This document shows, piece after piece, positions 32,460 through 42,259 of a stretch of 64,000 bases of DNA (the first letter of the stretch is position 1; each line of letters starts with the position of its first letter). This DNA comes from Methanocaldococcus villosus KIN24-T80 (lineage in GTDB: Archaea; AGJL01; Methanococci; Methanococcales; Methanocaldococcaceae). A program made the translations under genes and the position numbers. Location: assembly GCF_000371805.1 (NCBI RefSeq), contig NZ_AQUK01000001.1, positions 1,174,010 to 1,238,009 of the forward strand. Reading direction: 5' to 3'. The notes under the pieces are model-generated. The model made no database searches, was not told the DNA's origin, and saw nothing but the letters and a program-made list of their open reading frames with translations.

Positions 32460-32866
32460 AGTTGATCACCTACCATAAATATAATTACACTAACTAAGTT
32501 TATATTATTATAACCTTAAAGCTATGGTATTATACAGTTGTATAATAGTCTGTGAATAGATATTTTAAGAAACTTTTAAATATTTGATAATAGGATAGTT
32601 CTATAAAATAAAATCAAAAGAGAATTATCATATTAAGTTGTTCTATTGTTCAAACTCTTTTAATCACCAAGTAGTTGGCTGTTTTAATAATTTTTAAATG
32701 AAGTTTGAATGTAATCAAAAGATTTATAGGTAGCTTTGAGATTATCAGAGAGAAGCGACGAGAACTTAATGGATAGAGGTTTCTGTTAAGAGTTGGTTTA
32801 TTATATTTGGTAAATAAATAATTAACATAATAAATATTTAATAAAAATTTTAAAAGTGTGAGAATT
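32460..32866. other. 407-bp intergenic region upstream of hdrCB and the phosphorylase gene
   Basis: Largest gene-free stretch of the window. Next to hdrC it holds an AT-rich promoter and a palindrome at 32528-32547. The middle (about 32580-32690) is featureless AT-rich DNA. At about 32700-32780 there is a less AT-rich stretch (GAGAGAAGCGACGAGAAC at 32747-32764) with a short open frame of about 24 codons, possibly a gene remnant. The last 60 bases are very AT-rich and carry the promoter and GTGAGAATT ribosome site of the next gene. No GC-rich structured RNA seen here. Confidence 0.6.
32528..32547. promoter_or_regulatory. 20-bp palindrome upstream of hdrC (operator candidate)
   Basis: TATTATACA-GT-TGTATAATA: two 9-base arms match perfectly around a 2-base centre. 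It lies about 70-90 bases upstream of the hdrC start codon and upstream of TATA-like sequence at about 32495-32505. A dimeric regulator is the natural reader; AT richness makes chance less negligible. Confidence 0.5.
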
Positions 32867-34426
32867 ATGAAGCCAACAGCATATTTCTGCATGGAATTTG
32901 CCATACATCAACCACTAAAGACATATGCAGGAGGTTTAGGATTTTTAGCAGGATCACACTTCAGAGCTGCTAAGAGGTTAAATCAACCATTGGTAGGAGT
33001 GTCTATTTTGTGGAGTTATGGTTATTATGATCAATTAAGAGATAAAGAAGGGTATATGAAGGTTGAATATATAAGAAAATATTATGATTTTTTGGAAGAT
33101 ATTAATTTAAAGATACCCATAACAATTAACAATAATACTATATGGGTTAAAGCTTATAAATTAGAAGAGGATGTTTTCAACACATGTCCAGTGTATTTTT
33201 TAACAACAGATATTCCAGAAAATGATGATTTTGGAAGATCAATAACCCATAAGCTTTATGAGGCTAATAATATTATTCACATTGCTCAGGAAATGGTTTT
33301 GGGAATGGCAGGATATGAAGTTATAAAAGAGTGTGAAAATGTAGAGATATATCATTTAAATGAACCTCATGGATTGCCATTAATATTTAAGCTTATAGAA
33401 GAGCATGGTTTAGACTACTGTAAAGAACATGTTGTTTTCACCACTCACACTCCACTTCCAGAAGGTAATGAGACACAGGATATAAACCTATTAAAATCTA
33501 TGGGATTTTTTGGAAATGTTGATGTTAAATTAGCTGAAAGGTTAGGAGGTAATCCTTTTAATTATACTGTTTGTGCTTTAAGGGCTTGTAAGAGAGCTAA
33601 TGCTGTATCTAAAAGACATAAGGAAGTTTGTGATGACATGTGGAAACATGTAAAAGATAAGTGTGAGATAATAGCTATAACCAATGCTCAAGATAAATAC
33701 TATTGGCAAGATCCTATTATTAGAGATGCTGCTAAAAAATATGATATTGACCTTTTAAGAGAAAGAAAAATGGAATTAAAAGAAATCCTTTTTGAAGAAG
33801 TAGCAGATCAGACAGGAAAAATATTTAAAAAAGACAGATTAACTGTTGTATGGGCAAGAAGATTTACAGCTTATAAACGACCATATATCCTACTATATGA
33901 TGAACCAAGATTGATGGAATTATTAAAAAAGAAAAAGATTCAAGTAATTTGGGCTGGAAAACCACATCCAAATGATAATAATATGATAGCTACATTTAAT
34001 TGGATTGTGTCTAAAACAAGAGGTATGAAAAGAGCTACAATTCTTACAGGATATGAATTAAAGTTAAGTAAGTTATTAAAACAAGGGTCAGATATTTGGC
34101 TAAATACTCCTAAGCTAAGACATGAAGCTTCAGGAACATCAGGAATGACAGCATCTATGAATGCTTCAATACATATGAGCACTCTAGATGGATGGCATGT
34201 AGAGTGGGCTGCAATGTATCCTGATGATAGCTTTACAATTGGAGATGGTGTGAGAGATGATGATGCATATGTGGCTAACTGTATTTATAACCTATTAGAA
34301 GAAGTAGCGGACATCTATGATACTGAAGATTGGTGGTTTAAATGTTGTAACTGTGTTAATCATATAGTTGAATATTTTGATGCAGAAAGGATGGCTAGAG
34401 AGTATGCTGAGAAAATGTATAGGTGA
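32867..34426 (+). CDS. Alpha-glucan phosphorylase-like protein (GT35) lacking the PLP lysine
   Basis: 519 residues, GT-B fold. The N-terminus AYFCMEFAIHQPLKTYAGGLGFLAG and the FTTHTPLPEGNE and RFTAYKRP motifs match the short archaeal/bacterial alpha-glucan phosphorylases. In that family the PLP lysine lies in EASGTS-x-M-K; here the segment reads EASGTSGMTASMN, so Thr428 (ACA at 34148-34150) replaces the lysine. Phosphorolysis by the usual mechanism is therefore doubtful. Start ATG 32867 has GTGAGAATT upstream. The stop TGA overlaps the ribosome site of the methanogenesis marker gene that follows. Confidence 0.8.
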   Translation: MKPTAYFCMEFAIHQPLKTYAGGLGFLAGSHFRAAKRLNQPLVGVSILWSYGYYDQLRDKEGYMKVEYIRKYYDFLEDINLKIPITINNNTIWVKAYKLEEDVFNTCPVYFLTTDIPENDDFGRSITHKLYEANNIIHIAQEMVLGMAGYEVIKECENVEIYHLNEPHGLPLIFKLIEEHGLDYCKEHVVFTTHTPLPEGNETQDINLLKSMGFFGNVDVKLAERLGGNPFNYTVCALRACKRANAVSKRHKEVCDDMWKHVKDKCEIIAITNAQDKYYWQDPIIRDAAKKYDIDLLRERKMELKEILFEEVADQTGKIFKKDRLTVVWARRFTAYKRPYILLYDEPRLMELLKKKKIQVIWAGKPHPNDNNMIATFNWIVSKTRGMKRATILTGYELKLSKLLKQGSDIWLNTPKLRHEASGTSGMTASMNASIHMSTLDGWHVEWAAMYPDDSFTIGDGVRDDDAYVANCIYNLLEEVADIYDTEDWWFKCCNCVNHIVEYFDAERMAREYAEKMYR

Positions 34427-34431
34427 AGATA

Positions 34432-34986
34432 ATGGCAGAAATATATGTTGATTGTGAAGATGAAGCAGGGAAGAAAATATATACAAAAGTTATACAAACT
34501 GCTTTAGAAGATTTGGTTTTAGGAAAATCTATAGTTAGAGTAGAGTTTATAGCAAGGGAGAAGGAACCATATTTTATTTTAGCAGTATTACCAAAACAAA
34601 CTAGGAAAAAAATAAAAGTTAGAGATGTTGCTGAAATTGTTGAGGAGAAAAAAGTTGATGGTAAAAAGTTATACAAGCTGAAGATTGTTGATGAAACCTA
34701 TGCTCCTCATCTATTAAAGAATATTAAAGTTCTTGATCAACCTTCAAGATTTGAAATAATTACTGATGAAGTAGATTTAGATATGGACATTTATGATACA
34801 AGCAAAGAGTTTATAGATAAAATTATGGATTTTATGAATAGGGTTTTTCCTGAGGGTATGAGAATAAGAAAAACCTTCATAGATAAAGCCATAGTTTCTA
34901 TAGCCTCAGAGAGACCATTAAAAGAAGAAGAAATTAAAAAAACATTAGAAGTAAAAGAAAAATTAGAAAGTTATAAAATAATCTAA
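34432..34986 (+). CDS. Methanogenesis marker protein 17 (DUF2102)
   Basis: 184 residues. The central ...VDETYAPHLLK... and QPSRFEIITD segments are typical of methanogenesis marker 17, found in methanogens but of unknown function, probably tied to methyl-CoM reductase or its cofactors. No membrane helix, few cysteines. ATG 34432 is preceded by GGTGAAGAT, which overlaps the stop of the phosphorylase-like gene, so translation is coupled. Confidence 0.8.
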   Translation: MAEIYVDCEDEAGKKIYTKVIQTALEDLVLGKSIVRVEFIAREKEPYFILAVLPKQTRKKIKVRDVAEIVEEKKVDGKKLYKLKIVDETYAPHLLKNIKVLDQPSRFEIITDEVDLDMDIYDTSKEFIDKIMDFMNRVFPEGMRIRKTFIDKAIVSIASERPLKEEEIKKTLEVKEKLESYKII

Positions 34987-35011
34987 TAAAATTTTTTAGT
35001 GGTGACTTAAG

Positions 35012-36076
35012 GTGATAAAAAAGATTATTGAAAAAATTCATGATCTCTCAAGAGATGTGGGAGATATTAAAATTATGCATGTGTGTGGAAGTCATGAACA
35101 TACAATTTGTAAATATGGTATAAGAGATGTTCTGCCTAATAACATCTCTCTAATCCCTGGCCCAGGATGTCCAGTATGTGTTACTACACAGAAAGAGATA
35201 GACACTGCTATTTATCTCTCTGAAAACTACTCAATAATTACTCTTGGAGATCTATATAGAGTACCGGGTAGTTATAAATCTCTAGCTGAGGCAAAGGCAG
35301 AAGGGAAGGATATTAGGATTGTCTATAGTATAGCTGACGCTGTTAGAATTGCTAAGAAAGAAAAAGATAAAAATTTTTTATTTGTTGCTATAGGTTTTGA
35401 GACTACTGCTCCAACCACAGCAGCTGAATTAATAAGTTTAAAAAATAGAGATATAAATAATTTCTTTATTTTAAACTGCCATAGGCAAATACCTCCTGTT
35501 ATGGAATTTTTATTGGAAGATAGTAAAATAGATGCCTTTATTTGTCCAGGTCATGTTTCAACTATTATTGGTTTAAAACCATATTATAAGTTATTAGAAA
35601 AATATAAAGTCCCAATGGTTGTAGCAGGATTTGAAGCAATTGATATACTTTTATCTATATTAATGATATTGAGACAAATAGTTAAAAATGATATTAAAGT
35701 TGAAAATGAATATAAAAGAGCTGTTAGGAAAGAGGGAAATAGAATAGCTCAAAAAGTTATAAGTAAAGTATTTGAAGATGAAGATAAACCATGGAGAGGC
35801 TTTCCAATAATAAAAAATGGAGGATATAAATTAAAGGAGGAGTTTAAAAAATTTGATATATTTGAGGTAGAAGACATACCTGAAATAAAAGAGAGAATAC
35901 CTAAAGGGTGTATATGTGATAAAATACTTAGAGGAGAAAAGTTACCTACTGACTGTCCATTATTTGGGAAAAAATGTACTCCTTTAAATCCCATAGGCAG
36001 TTGTATGGTCTCAGAAGAAGGAACTTGCAGAATATTTTATAAATACAAATTTACTTTCTCTCATCATTCTTCTTAA
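35012..36076 (+). CDS. hypD: Hydrogenase maturation factor HypD
   Basis: 354 residues. Conserved Cys25 in HVCGSHEHT, Cys53/Cys56 in [20 protein letters not shown], and the C-terminal [4Fe-4S] cysteines in [13 protein letters not shown] and [11 protein letters not shown]. It builds the Fe(CN)2CO unit of [NiFe]-hydrogenases with HypC. GTG start at 35012 is supported by GGTGAC at 35001-35006 with suitable spacing; no closer ATG fits. Converges with pycA with 26 bases of overlap. Confidence 0.95.
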   Translation: MIKKIIEKIHDLSRDVGDIKIMHVCGSHEHTICKYGIRDVLPNNISLIPGPGCPVCVTTQKEIDTAIYLSENYSIITLGDLYRVPGSYKSLAEAKAEGKDIRIVYSIADAVRIAKKEKDKNFLFVAIGFETTAPTTAAELISLKNRDINNFFILNCHRQIPPVMEFLLEDSKIDAFICPGHVSTIIGLKPYYKLLEKYKVPMVVAGFEAIDILLSILMILRQIVKNDIKVENEYKRAVRKEGNRIAQKVISKVFEDEDKPWRGFPIIKNGGYKLKEEFKKFDIFEVEDIPEIKERIPKGCICDKILRGEKLPTDCPLFGKKCTPLNPIGSCMVSEEGTCRIFYKYKFTFSHHSS

Positions 36077-37547
36077 TTATTTGGGAAATATACATATTAA
36101 GTCCTCCAACAGCAGCTGCTATAGCTTTATTTTTTTCAAATACCTTTTCAGAAACTGCAGAATATAGATCCCTTAATTCTAATCCATATTTTAATATCTT
36201 ATCTTTTAATTTTGGCATATTTCTTTCTACATACTTTGTTGATATATTTCCTTTTAAAAAGTTCTCCTCTTCTAAAACAGCCCTATGGAATGGTATATTT
36301 GTATCAACACCTACAATAACATATTCTCTTAAGGCCCTTCTCATCCTTACTATAGCCTCTTCTCTACTATTCCCATATGTAATTAACTTAGCTATCAGTG
36401 GATCATAGTATGGTGGGATCTCTGCTCCTCCACAAACACCACTATCTAATCTAACTCCTGGGCCTCCTGGAGATCTGTAAAGTTTTATTTTTCCTGGACA
36501 GGGAGCAAAGTCATTTAATGGATCTTCAGCATTTATCCTACATTCAATAGCATGACCATTGAACTTTACATCCTCTTGATCCAACCATAGCTCTTCTCCA
36601 TAAGCTACTCTTATCATTGCTTTAACTAGGTCTATTCCTGTTATCTGTTCTGTTACAGTATGTTCAACCTGTATTCTGGTGTTCATCTCTAAGAAATAGA
36701 ACTGACCATCTTGATAGAGAAATTCAACAGTTCCTACACTATCATAATTTATAGCTTTTCCTGCTCTAATAGCCGCTTCACCCATTCTTTCTCTTAGTTC
36801 CTCAGTCATTATTGGAGATGGAGCTTCTTCTATTAATTTTTGATGCCTTCTTTGGATAGAACATTCTCTATCTCCTAAATGAATAATATTTCCATGTTTA
36901 TCAGCTAATAATTGAATCTCAATATGTCTTGGATTTTCTAGATACTTTTCAATAAAAACTGTTGGATCTCCAAATGCACTTTTTGCAATATTTCTTGCAG
37001 ATTCTATAACATCTATTAACTCCTCTTTATTATAAGCAACACTTATCCCCATCCCTCCTCCTCCAGATGAAGCCTTTACAGCCACTGGATAACCAATAGA
37101 TTCTGCTATCTTTATAGCTTCATCAATATCTTCAACTGCTCCATCACTCCCTGGTAATAGAGGAACCCCTGCTTTTTTCATAATCTTTTTAGCATTTATC
37201 TTACTACCCATACTTTTAATAGCTTCTGGATTTGGACCTATGAAAACAAACCCTTCTTCTATAACTCTTTTAGCAAACTCTGCATTTTCAGCTAAAAACC
37301 CATATCCTGGATGAATGGCATCAACATCAGCTTTTTTAGCTACTTTTAATATAGCATCCATATTTAAATAACTCTTTATAGCCGGAGCTTCACCAACACA
37401 GTATGCTTCATCAGCTAGTGTTGCATGTAATGATTTTTTGTCAGCTTCTGAATAGATAGCAACAGTTTTAATTCCCATCTCCCAACATGCTCTTATTATT
37501 CTTATTGCTATTTCCCCCCTATTTGCTATTAAAATCTTTTTAAACAT
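36051..37547 (-). CDS. pycA: Pyruvate carboxylase subunit A (biotin carboxylase)
   Basis: 498 residues, biotin carboxylase family. N-terminal [19 protein letters not shown]-grasp glycine loop [22 protein letters not shown] and the [15 protein letters not shown] active-site segment. It carboxylates biotin carried on PycB with ATP and bicarbonate; together they make oxaloacetate from pyruvate. It lacks its own biotin domain, as usual for the archaeal two-subunit enzyme. Located 18 bases downstream of pycB. Confidence 0.96.
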   Translation of the reverse strand: MFKKILIANRGEIAIRIIRACWEMGIKTVAIYSEADKKSLHATLADEAYCVGEAPAIKSYLNMDAILKVAKKADVDAIHPGYGFLAENAEFAKRVIEEGFVFIGPNPEAIKSMGSKINAKKIMKKAGVPLLPGSDGAVEDIDEAIKIAESIGYPVAVKASSGGGGMGISVAYNKEELIDVIESARNIAKSAFGDPTVFIEKYLENPRHIEIQLLADKHGNIIHLGDRECSIQRRHQKLIEEAPSPIMTEELRERMGEAAIRAGKAINYDSVGTVEFLYQDGQFYFLEMNTRIQVEHTVTEQITGIDLVKAMIRVAYGEELWLDQEDVKFNGHAIECRINAEDPLNDFAPCPGKIKLYRSPGGPGVRLDSGVCGGAEIPPYYDPLIAKLITYGNSREEAIVRMRRALREYVIVGVDTNIPFHRAVLEEENFLKGNISTKYVERNMPKLKDKILKYGLELRDLYSAVSEKVFEKNKAIAAAVGGLNMYISQIIKKNDERK

Positions 37548-37565
37548 GAATTTTCACCAAAAAAT

Positions 37566-39266
37566 TTATTTTATGATCATAATTACATCTCCAACATTAA
37601 CTACATCTCCCTCCTCAATGAATATCTTTTCTACTGTCCCATCAACTGGACTTTCAATTGGATGTTCCATTTTCATAGCTTCTATTATAGCTATAACATC
37701 ACCTTTCTTAACTTTATCTCCTTCTTTAACTTTTATCTTTGTCACCATGCCTCTAAATGGAGATGTTATTGCTCCTTCAATTTCAGCAGTTATAATACTC
37801 TTTCTCTTAAGCTCTGTTCCAATCTTAGGTTCTATTTTAACTTCAAACTTCTCTCCATTAACTTCAACAATATACTCTGTTGGAATCTCTAAAATTTTTT
37901 CTACATCTTTCTCTTTTGGAATTGGTTCAGCTTTTAACTCTCCTCTTAAGAATTTAACAGCTATTTGTGGGAATAAGGCATAGGTTAATATATCTTCTTC
38001 TTTTCTAACTATTCCTTTTTCTTCAGCCTCTTTCTTAACTTTTTCCCATTCAGGTTCTAATAAATCTGCTGGTCTACATGTGATTGGTTTCTCATCTTCT
38101 TCTAAGACTCTTTTTAATAACTCTTTATTAATAGGTGCTGGTGGCTTACCATACAAACCCTTTACATAATCAATAACTTCTTTTGTAATTGTCTTATATC
38201 TTTCCCCAGTTAAAACATTTAAAACTGCTTGAGTTCCTACTATTTGAGAGGTTGGGGTAACTAATGGAGGATATCCTAGATCTTTTCTAACTCTTGGTAT
38301 CTCCTCTAAAACTTCTTCCAATTTATCTAAAGCATTTTGCTCTTTTAGTTGTGATATTAGGTTAGATAGCATCCCTCCTGGAACTTGGTATATTAATACC
38401 CTAGTATCCACTATTTGAGCATGTGGAGAAATAAGCATTTTGTATTTTTCTCTAACTTTCATAAAGTACTCTCTTATCTCATTCAATAACTTAAGATCTA
38501 AACCTGTGTCATACTCTGTTCCTTTAAAAGCCATTACCATTGTTTCAGTTGGTGGATGAGAAGTTCCCATTGCAAATGGGGAGATTGCACAGTCAATAAT
38601 ATCAACTCCTGCTTCAACAGTTTTTAAATATGTCATAGGGGCTAATCCACTTGTACAGTGTGAATGTATATCAATAGGTAATGATACCTCTTCCTTTAAT
38701 CTTTTAACAAGTTTGTATCCTTCATATGGGGTTAATAACCCAGCCATATCTTTTATTGCTATAACATCACATTCCATTTCTTCCAATTTTTTGGCTAATT
38801 CTATATATTGATCAATAGTGTGGACAGGGCTTATAGTATAACAAATAGTTCCTTGAACCTCTGCTCCTAATTTTTTAGCAGTTTTTATTGCTGTTTCCAT
38901 ATTTCTTATATCATTCAATGCATCAAATATTCTAAATATATCAATACCATTTTCATAAGCTTTTGTTACAAACTTCTCAACAATATCATCTGGATAATGT
39001 CTATATCCTACTAAATTCTGCCCTCTCAAAAGCATCATTAGTGGGGTTTTTTGTATAACTTTTCTTAAAGCTCTTAATCTCTCCCATGGGTCTTCATTTA
39101 AGTATCTAATACATGCATCAAAAGTAGCTCCTCCCCAAACTTCCATAGCATAGAATCCTACTTCATCCATTTTCTCTGCTATTGGAAGCATGTCTTCTGT
39201 TCTCATTCTTGTAGCTATCAGTGACTGCTGAGCATCCCTAAAAGTAGTGTCCAGTATTTTAACCAT
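37566..39266 (-). CDS. pycB: Pyruvate carboxylase subunit B (carboxyltransferase plus biotin carrier)
   Basis: 566 residues. An HMGL-like TIM barrel (about 1-265; DTTFRDAQQSL, DIHSHCTSG) is followed by the PYC/OADA conserved domain and a C-terminal biotinyl domain. Biotin would attach to Lys532 in IEAMKMEHP. First gene of the pycBA operon, divergent from purC over a 131-bp promoter region. Provides oxaloacetate for the incomplete reductive TCA route of methanogens. Confidence 0.96.
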   Translation of the reverse strand: MVKILDTTFRDAQQSLIATRMRTEDMLPIAEKMDEVGFYAMEVWGGATFDACIRYLNEDPWERLRALRKVIQKTPLMMLLRGQNLVGYRHYPDDIVEKFVTKAYENGIDIFRIFDALNDIRNMETAIKTAKKLGAEVQGTICYTISPVHTIDQYIELAKKLEEMECDVIAIKDMAGLLTPYEGYKLVKRLKEEVSLPIDIHSHCTSGLAPMTYLKTVEAGVDIIDCAISPFAMGTSHPPTETMVMAFKGTEYDTGLDLKLLNEIREYFMKVREKYKMLISPHAQIVDTRVLIYQVPGGMLSNLISQLKEQNALDKLEEVLEEIPRVRKDLGYPPLVTPTSQIVGTQAVLNVLTGERYKTITKEVIDYVKGLYGKPPAPINKELLKRVLEEDEKPITCRPADLLEPEWEKVKKEAEEKGIVRKEEDILTYALFPQIAVKFLRGELKAEPIPKEKDVEKILEIPTEYIVEVNGEKFEVKIEPKIGTELKRKSIITAEIEGAITSPFRGMVTKIKVKEGDKVKKGDVIAIIEAMKMEHPIESPVDGTVEKIFIEEGDVVNVGDVIMIIK

Positions 39267-39397
39267 CCTACCACCAATAAAATAGTTAAATATTTAAAAA
39301 AATAGTATTATATAACTATCTATATAAAATTAGCCCTTTTCTTTTTTTGGAAAATGTTATATAAAATATTTTCTAATGTGATAAAATAGGTGGTGGT

Positions 39398-40120
39398 ATG
39401 GATATAAGTGAAATATTAAAAAAAGAACCAATACATAAAGGAAAGGCAAAAACTGTTTATGAGATAGATGAGGATAAGGTTTTAATAGAATTTAGAGATG
39501 ATATAACTGCTGGAAATGGAGAAAAGAAAGATGTAATAAAAAATAAAGGTTACTTAAATGCTTTAATTTCAGCTAAATTATTTGAAACATTGGAAAAAAA
39601 TGGTGTAGCTACCCACTATATTAAATATATAGAGCCAAGATACATAGTGGCTAAGAGAGTTGATATTATCCCAATAGAGATTATTGTTAGGAATATTGCT
39701 GCAGGTAGTTTATGTAGAAGATATCCTTTTAAAGAAGGGCAGGTTTTAAATTCACCAATAGTTCAATATGATTATAAAAATGATGAATATAAAGATCCAA
39801 TGATTAATGAAGATATTGCAGTTGCTTTAGGATTAGCTACAAGAGAAGAGTTAAAAAAGATGAGAGAAATTGCATTAAAAGTAAATGATATTTTAAAAAA
39901 ATACTTTGATGAAAAAGGAATTATATTAGTTGATTTTAAGATAGAGGTTGGGAGAGATAGGGAAGGTAATTTATTAGTTGCTGATGAAATTAGCCCTGAC
40001 ACAATGAGATTGTGGGATAAAGAGACAAAAGAACCTTTAGACAAAGATGTTTTTAGAAAAGATTTGGGGGATGTTTTAGCAAAGTATAAAAAAGTAGCTG
40101 AGAGGATGGGATTGTTATGA
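39398..40120 (+). CDS. purC: SAICAR synthetase
   Basis: 240 residues. Starts with the PIHKGKAKTVYEI phosphate loop region and contains VAKRVDIIPIEIIVRNIAAGS and DEISPDTMRLWD, the standard signatures. It joins aspartate to CAIR in purine synthesis. ATG 39398 has GGTGGTGGT upstream. Its stop overlaps the purS start (ATGA). Confidence 0.96.
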   Translation: MDISEILKKEPIHKGKAKTVYEIDEDKVLIEFRDDITAGNGEKKDVIKNKGYLNALISAKLFETLEKNGVATHYIKYIEPRYIVAKRVDIIPIEIIVRNIAAGSLCRRYPFKEGQVLNSPIVQYDYKNDEYKDPMINEDIAVALGLATREELKKMREIALKVNDILKKYFDEKGIILVDFKIEVGRDREGNLLVADEISPDTMRLWDKETKEPLDKDVFRKDLGDVLAKYKKVAERMGLL

Positions 40121-40371
40121 AATATAAGGCTACAGTAGTTATAAGATTAAAAAAAGGCTTATTAAATCCTGAAGGTAAGGCTATAAAAAAGGCTTTAAAC
40201 TTTTTAAATTTTGATGTTGAAGATGTAGATAGTTATAAAATGTTAGATATTATTCTAAATGCTGAAAATGAAGAAGATGCTAAGAAAAAAGTAGAAGAGA
40301 TGTGTAAAAAACTTTTAGCTAACCCAGTTATCCATAACTACTATATAAAAATAGAATCACTTTCCCAATAA
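40117..40371 (+). CDS. purS: Phosphoribosylformylglycinamidine synthase subunit PurS
   Basis: 84 residues: YKATVVIRLKKGLLNPEGKAI at the start and a C-terminal NPVIHNYYI. This small dimeric subunit bridges PurL and PurQ in FGAM synthase; purL and purQ are not in the window. Coupled to purC by overlap, and its 3' end overlaps the convergent DUF364 gene by 15 bases. Confidence 0.93.
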   Translation: MKYKATVVIRLKKGLLNPEGKAIKKALNFLNFDVEDVDSYKMLDIILNAENEEDAKKKVEEMCKKLLANPVIHNYYIKIESLSQ

Positions 40372-41082
40372 ACAGAATCTTTTCAAGTTCAATATTTTTG
40401 CTACACCTGCTATGCTTGTTCCATAAAATATAATATCTTTATTATAATTTCTTACCAACTTTAGAATTTCACATATTGTTCCATTAACAGCAGTACTTCC
40501 TGTAGCAAGAACTACATCAGAGTTTTTTATTAAATATTCATTCATATCTCCATGATATATAGGAACTCCATATCTTATTCTCCCAACATTATCAAAATTT
40601 AAATCAGTAGCTATAACATTTTTAAAAGTTTCAGCTAAACATTTAATCATAGCTGGCTGATATCCTATAATCCCTACTTTTATATCCTCTCCATAATTAT
40701 CTATAAGATATTCACAGAGCTTTTTTGCACACTCTTCTGGCTCACTATTTTGACAGTGTTCTGTTTTATCTATCAAATTTAAATATCTCATTACAGCATT
40801 TAATGTAGCTATTAATGATGGATTATGATTCAATAAAAATATGTCTTTTACACATCCATTAAACTCTCTTATATCAGCTGTAAATGCTTCTCCAATGGCA
40901 TTTTTAAAATATGCTCTTAACAACACTTCTCTTCTATTTAATAGAGGATAATCTTTAATTCTTGAAGAATCTAACTTAACATTTGCAGGAGTTATTTTAA
41001 TCTCTTCATCCATTAATTCATTTTCTTCTAAAAGCTTTTTAAGTTCCTTCTTAATAATATCAATTAACTCCTGGTAATCCAT
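40357..41082 (-). CDS. DUF364 Rossmann-like protein (putative heavy-metal chelation domain)
   Basis: 241 residues. The C-terminal half (VGIIGYQPAMIKCLAE, DLNFDNVGRIRYG, VLATGSTAVNGT, FYGTSIAGVAKILNL) matches DUF364, a Rossmann-like domain found in putative metal-chelation or cofactor proteins. The N-terminal half resembles its partner domain (RAYFKNAIGEAFTAD). Biochemical role unknown. Start ATG 41082 has TTGTGATATT upstream. Confidence 0.7.
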   Translation of the reverse strand: MDYQELIDIIKKELKKLLEENELMDEEIKITPANVKLDSSRIKDYPLLNRREVLLRAYFKNAIGEAFTADIREFNGCVKDIFLLNHNPSLIATLNAVMRYLNLIDKTEHCQNSEPEECAKKLCEYLIDNYGEDIKVGIIGYQPAMIKCLAETFKNVIATDLNFDNVGRIRYGVPIYHGDMNEYLIKNSDVVLATGSTAVNGTICEILKLVRNYNKDIIFYGTSIAGVAKILNLKRFCLLGK

Positions 41083-41139
41083 AATATCACAATCTTAATT
41101 GATTGTATTAAAAATATAAAAATATTTTTGTGTGAAAGC

Positions 41140-42258
41140 ATGAAGGTTAAAGAAGGAAAAATTAGCTTTGAAATCCCTGATAAATTGACAGTAACTAGAA
41201 AAGATGAAGTCTTTTATAACCCAAAAATGGAAACTTGTAGAGATATTGCTGTAGCTATAATAGAGGGCTTCTTAAAGCTTTATTGTAATAATAAAATAGC
41301 TTACATAGCTGATGCATTAGCTGGGACTGGAGTTAGGGGGTTAAGGTATGCTAAAGAGGTTGATTATAATGTCAAAGTTTATCTAAATGATATAAATCCA
41401 AAAGCTTATGAAAAAATAAAAGAAAATGCTAAATTAAATGGTATAGATAATATTGAAATATTTAATGAGGATGCTAATATATTTTTGGCAAAACATTATA
41501 GATTTTTCAATGTTGTTGATATAGATCCATTTGGTTCTCCTTCTCCATACATAGATCAAGCAATTAGAAGTTTGATAACAAAAAATGGGTTATTATGTTT
41601 AACAGCTACAGATACTGCTGCTCTTTGTGGAAGAGCAAAAAGAGCATGTTTAAGGAAATATTTAGCTTATCCATTACTAGGAAAAGACTGTCATGAGTTT
41701 GCTTTAAGAATATTAGTAGGGTATGCTATGAGACTGGCGACAAGATATAACCTACTATTAACTCCAGTTTTTGCTCATGCTACAGATCACTATGTAAGAG
41801 TTTATTTAAAAACTGACAGAGGTGCTAAGAGAGCTGATAAGGCATTTGAAATGTTAGGCTATGTTAAAGATATAAATGGAATAAAAATAGTTAAAGCATT
41901 TAGTGAAGGTTATGAGAAAGGATATTCAGGACCTCTATACATTGGTAATTTGTATGATGGGAAGTTAGTAGAAAAAGCTATAAATATTGCAAAAAATAAA
42001 GGGTTTAAAGAGAGAGTTATAAAAATTTTAATGAGAATTAGAGATGAATCAGAGATCAGTCAAATTGGTTGTTATGATACACATTTAATAGCTAAGATAT
42101 TGAAAGTCTCAGTACCTCCAATGGAATATATTGTTAATTCTTTAAAGGATCTTGGTTATAAAGCTGCTATAACACACTATAATCCAAAGGGAATAAAAAC
42201 TAATGCCAATATAAAAACACTTATGGAGGTATTGTTAGAGTATAAAATGAGGGGTTAA
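41140..42258 (+). CDS. trm1: tRNA (guanine26-N2)-dimethyltransferase
   Basis: 372 residues. Opening KVKEGKISFEIPD, the SAM-binding DALAGTGVRGLRYAKE, DIDPFGSPSPYID and TATDTAALCG are diagnostic for Trm1. It dimethylates G26 of tRNAs, which matters for folding at high temperature. ATG 41140 has GTGTGAAAGC upstream; a TTG twelve bases earlier is unlikely. First of a four-gene + strand run. Confidence 0.95.
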   Translation: MKVKEGKISFEIPDKLTVTRKDEVFYNPKMETCRDIAVAIIEGFLKLYCNNKIAYIADALAGTGVRGLRYAKEVDYNVKVYLNDINPKAYEKIKENAKLNGIDNIEIFNEDANIFLAKHYRFFNVVDIDPFGSPSPYIDQAIRSLITKNGLLCLTATDTAALCGRAKRACLRKYLAYPLLGKDCHEFALRILVGYAMRLATRYNLLLTPVFAHATDHYVRVYLKTDRGAKRADKAFEMLGYVKDINGIKIVKAFSEGYEKGYSGPLYIGNLYDGKLVEKAINIAKNKGFKERVIKILMRIRDESEISQIGCYDTHLIAKILKVSVPPMEYIVNSLKDLGYKAAITHYNPKGIKTNANIKTLMEVLLEYKMRG

Positions 42259-42259
42259 T

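Noticed and set aside
32650..32904. 84-codon frame on the minus strand in the large spacer
   Set aside because: It would start inside the conserved N-terminus of the phosphorylase gene, has no ribosome site and resembles no known protein.
37546..37983. 145-codon frame opposite pycB
   Set aside because: Low-complexity antisense of the biotin-domain coding region; no ribosome site.
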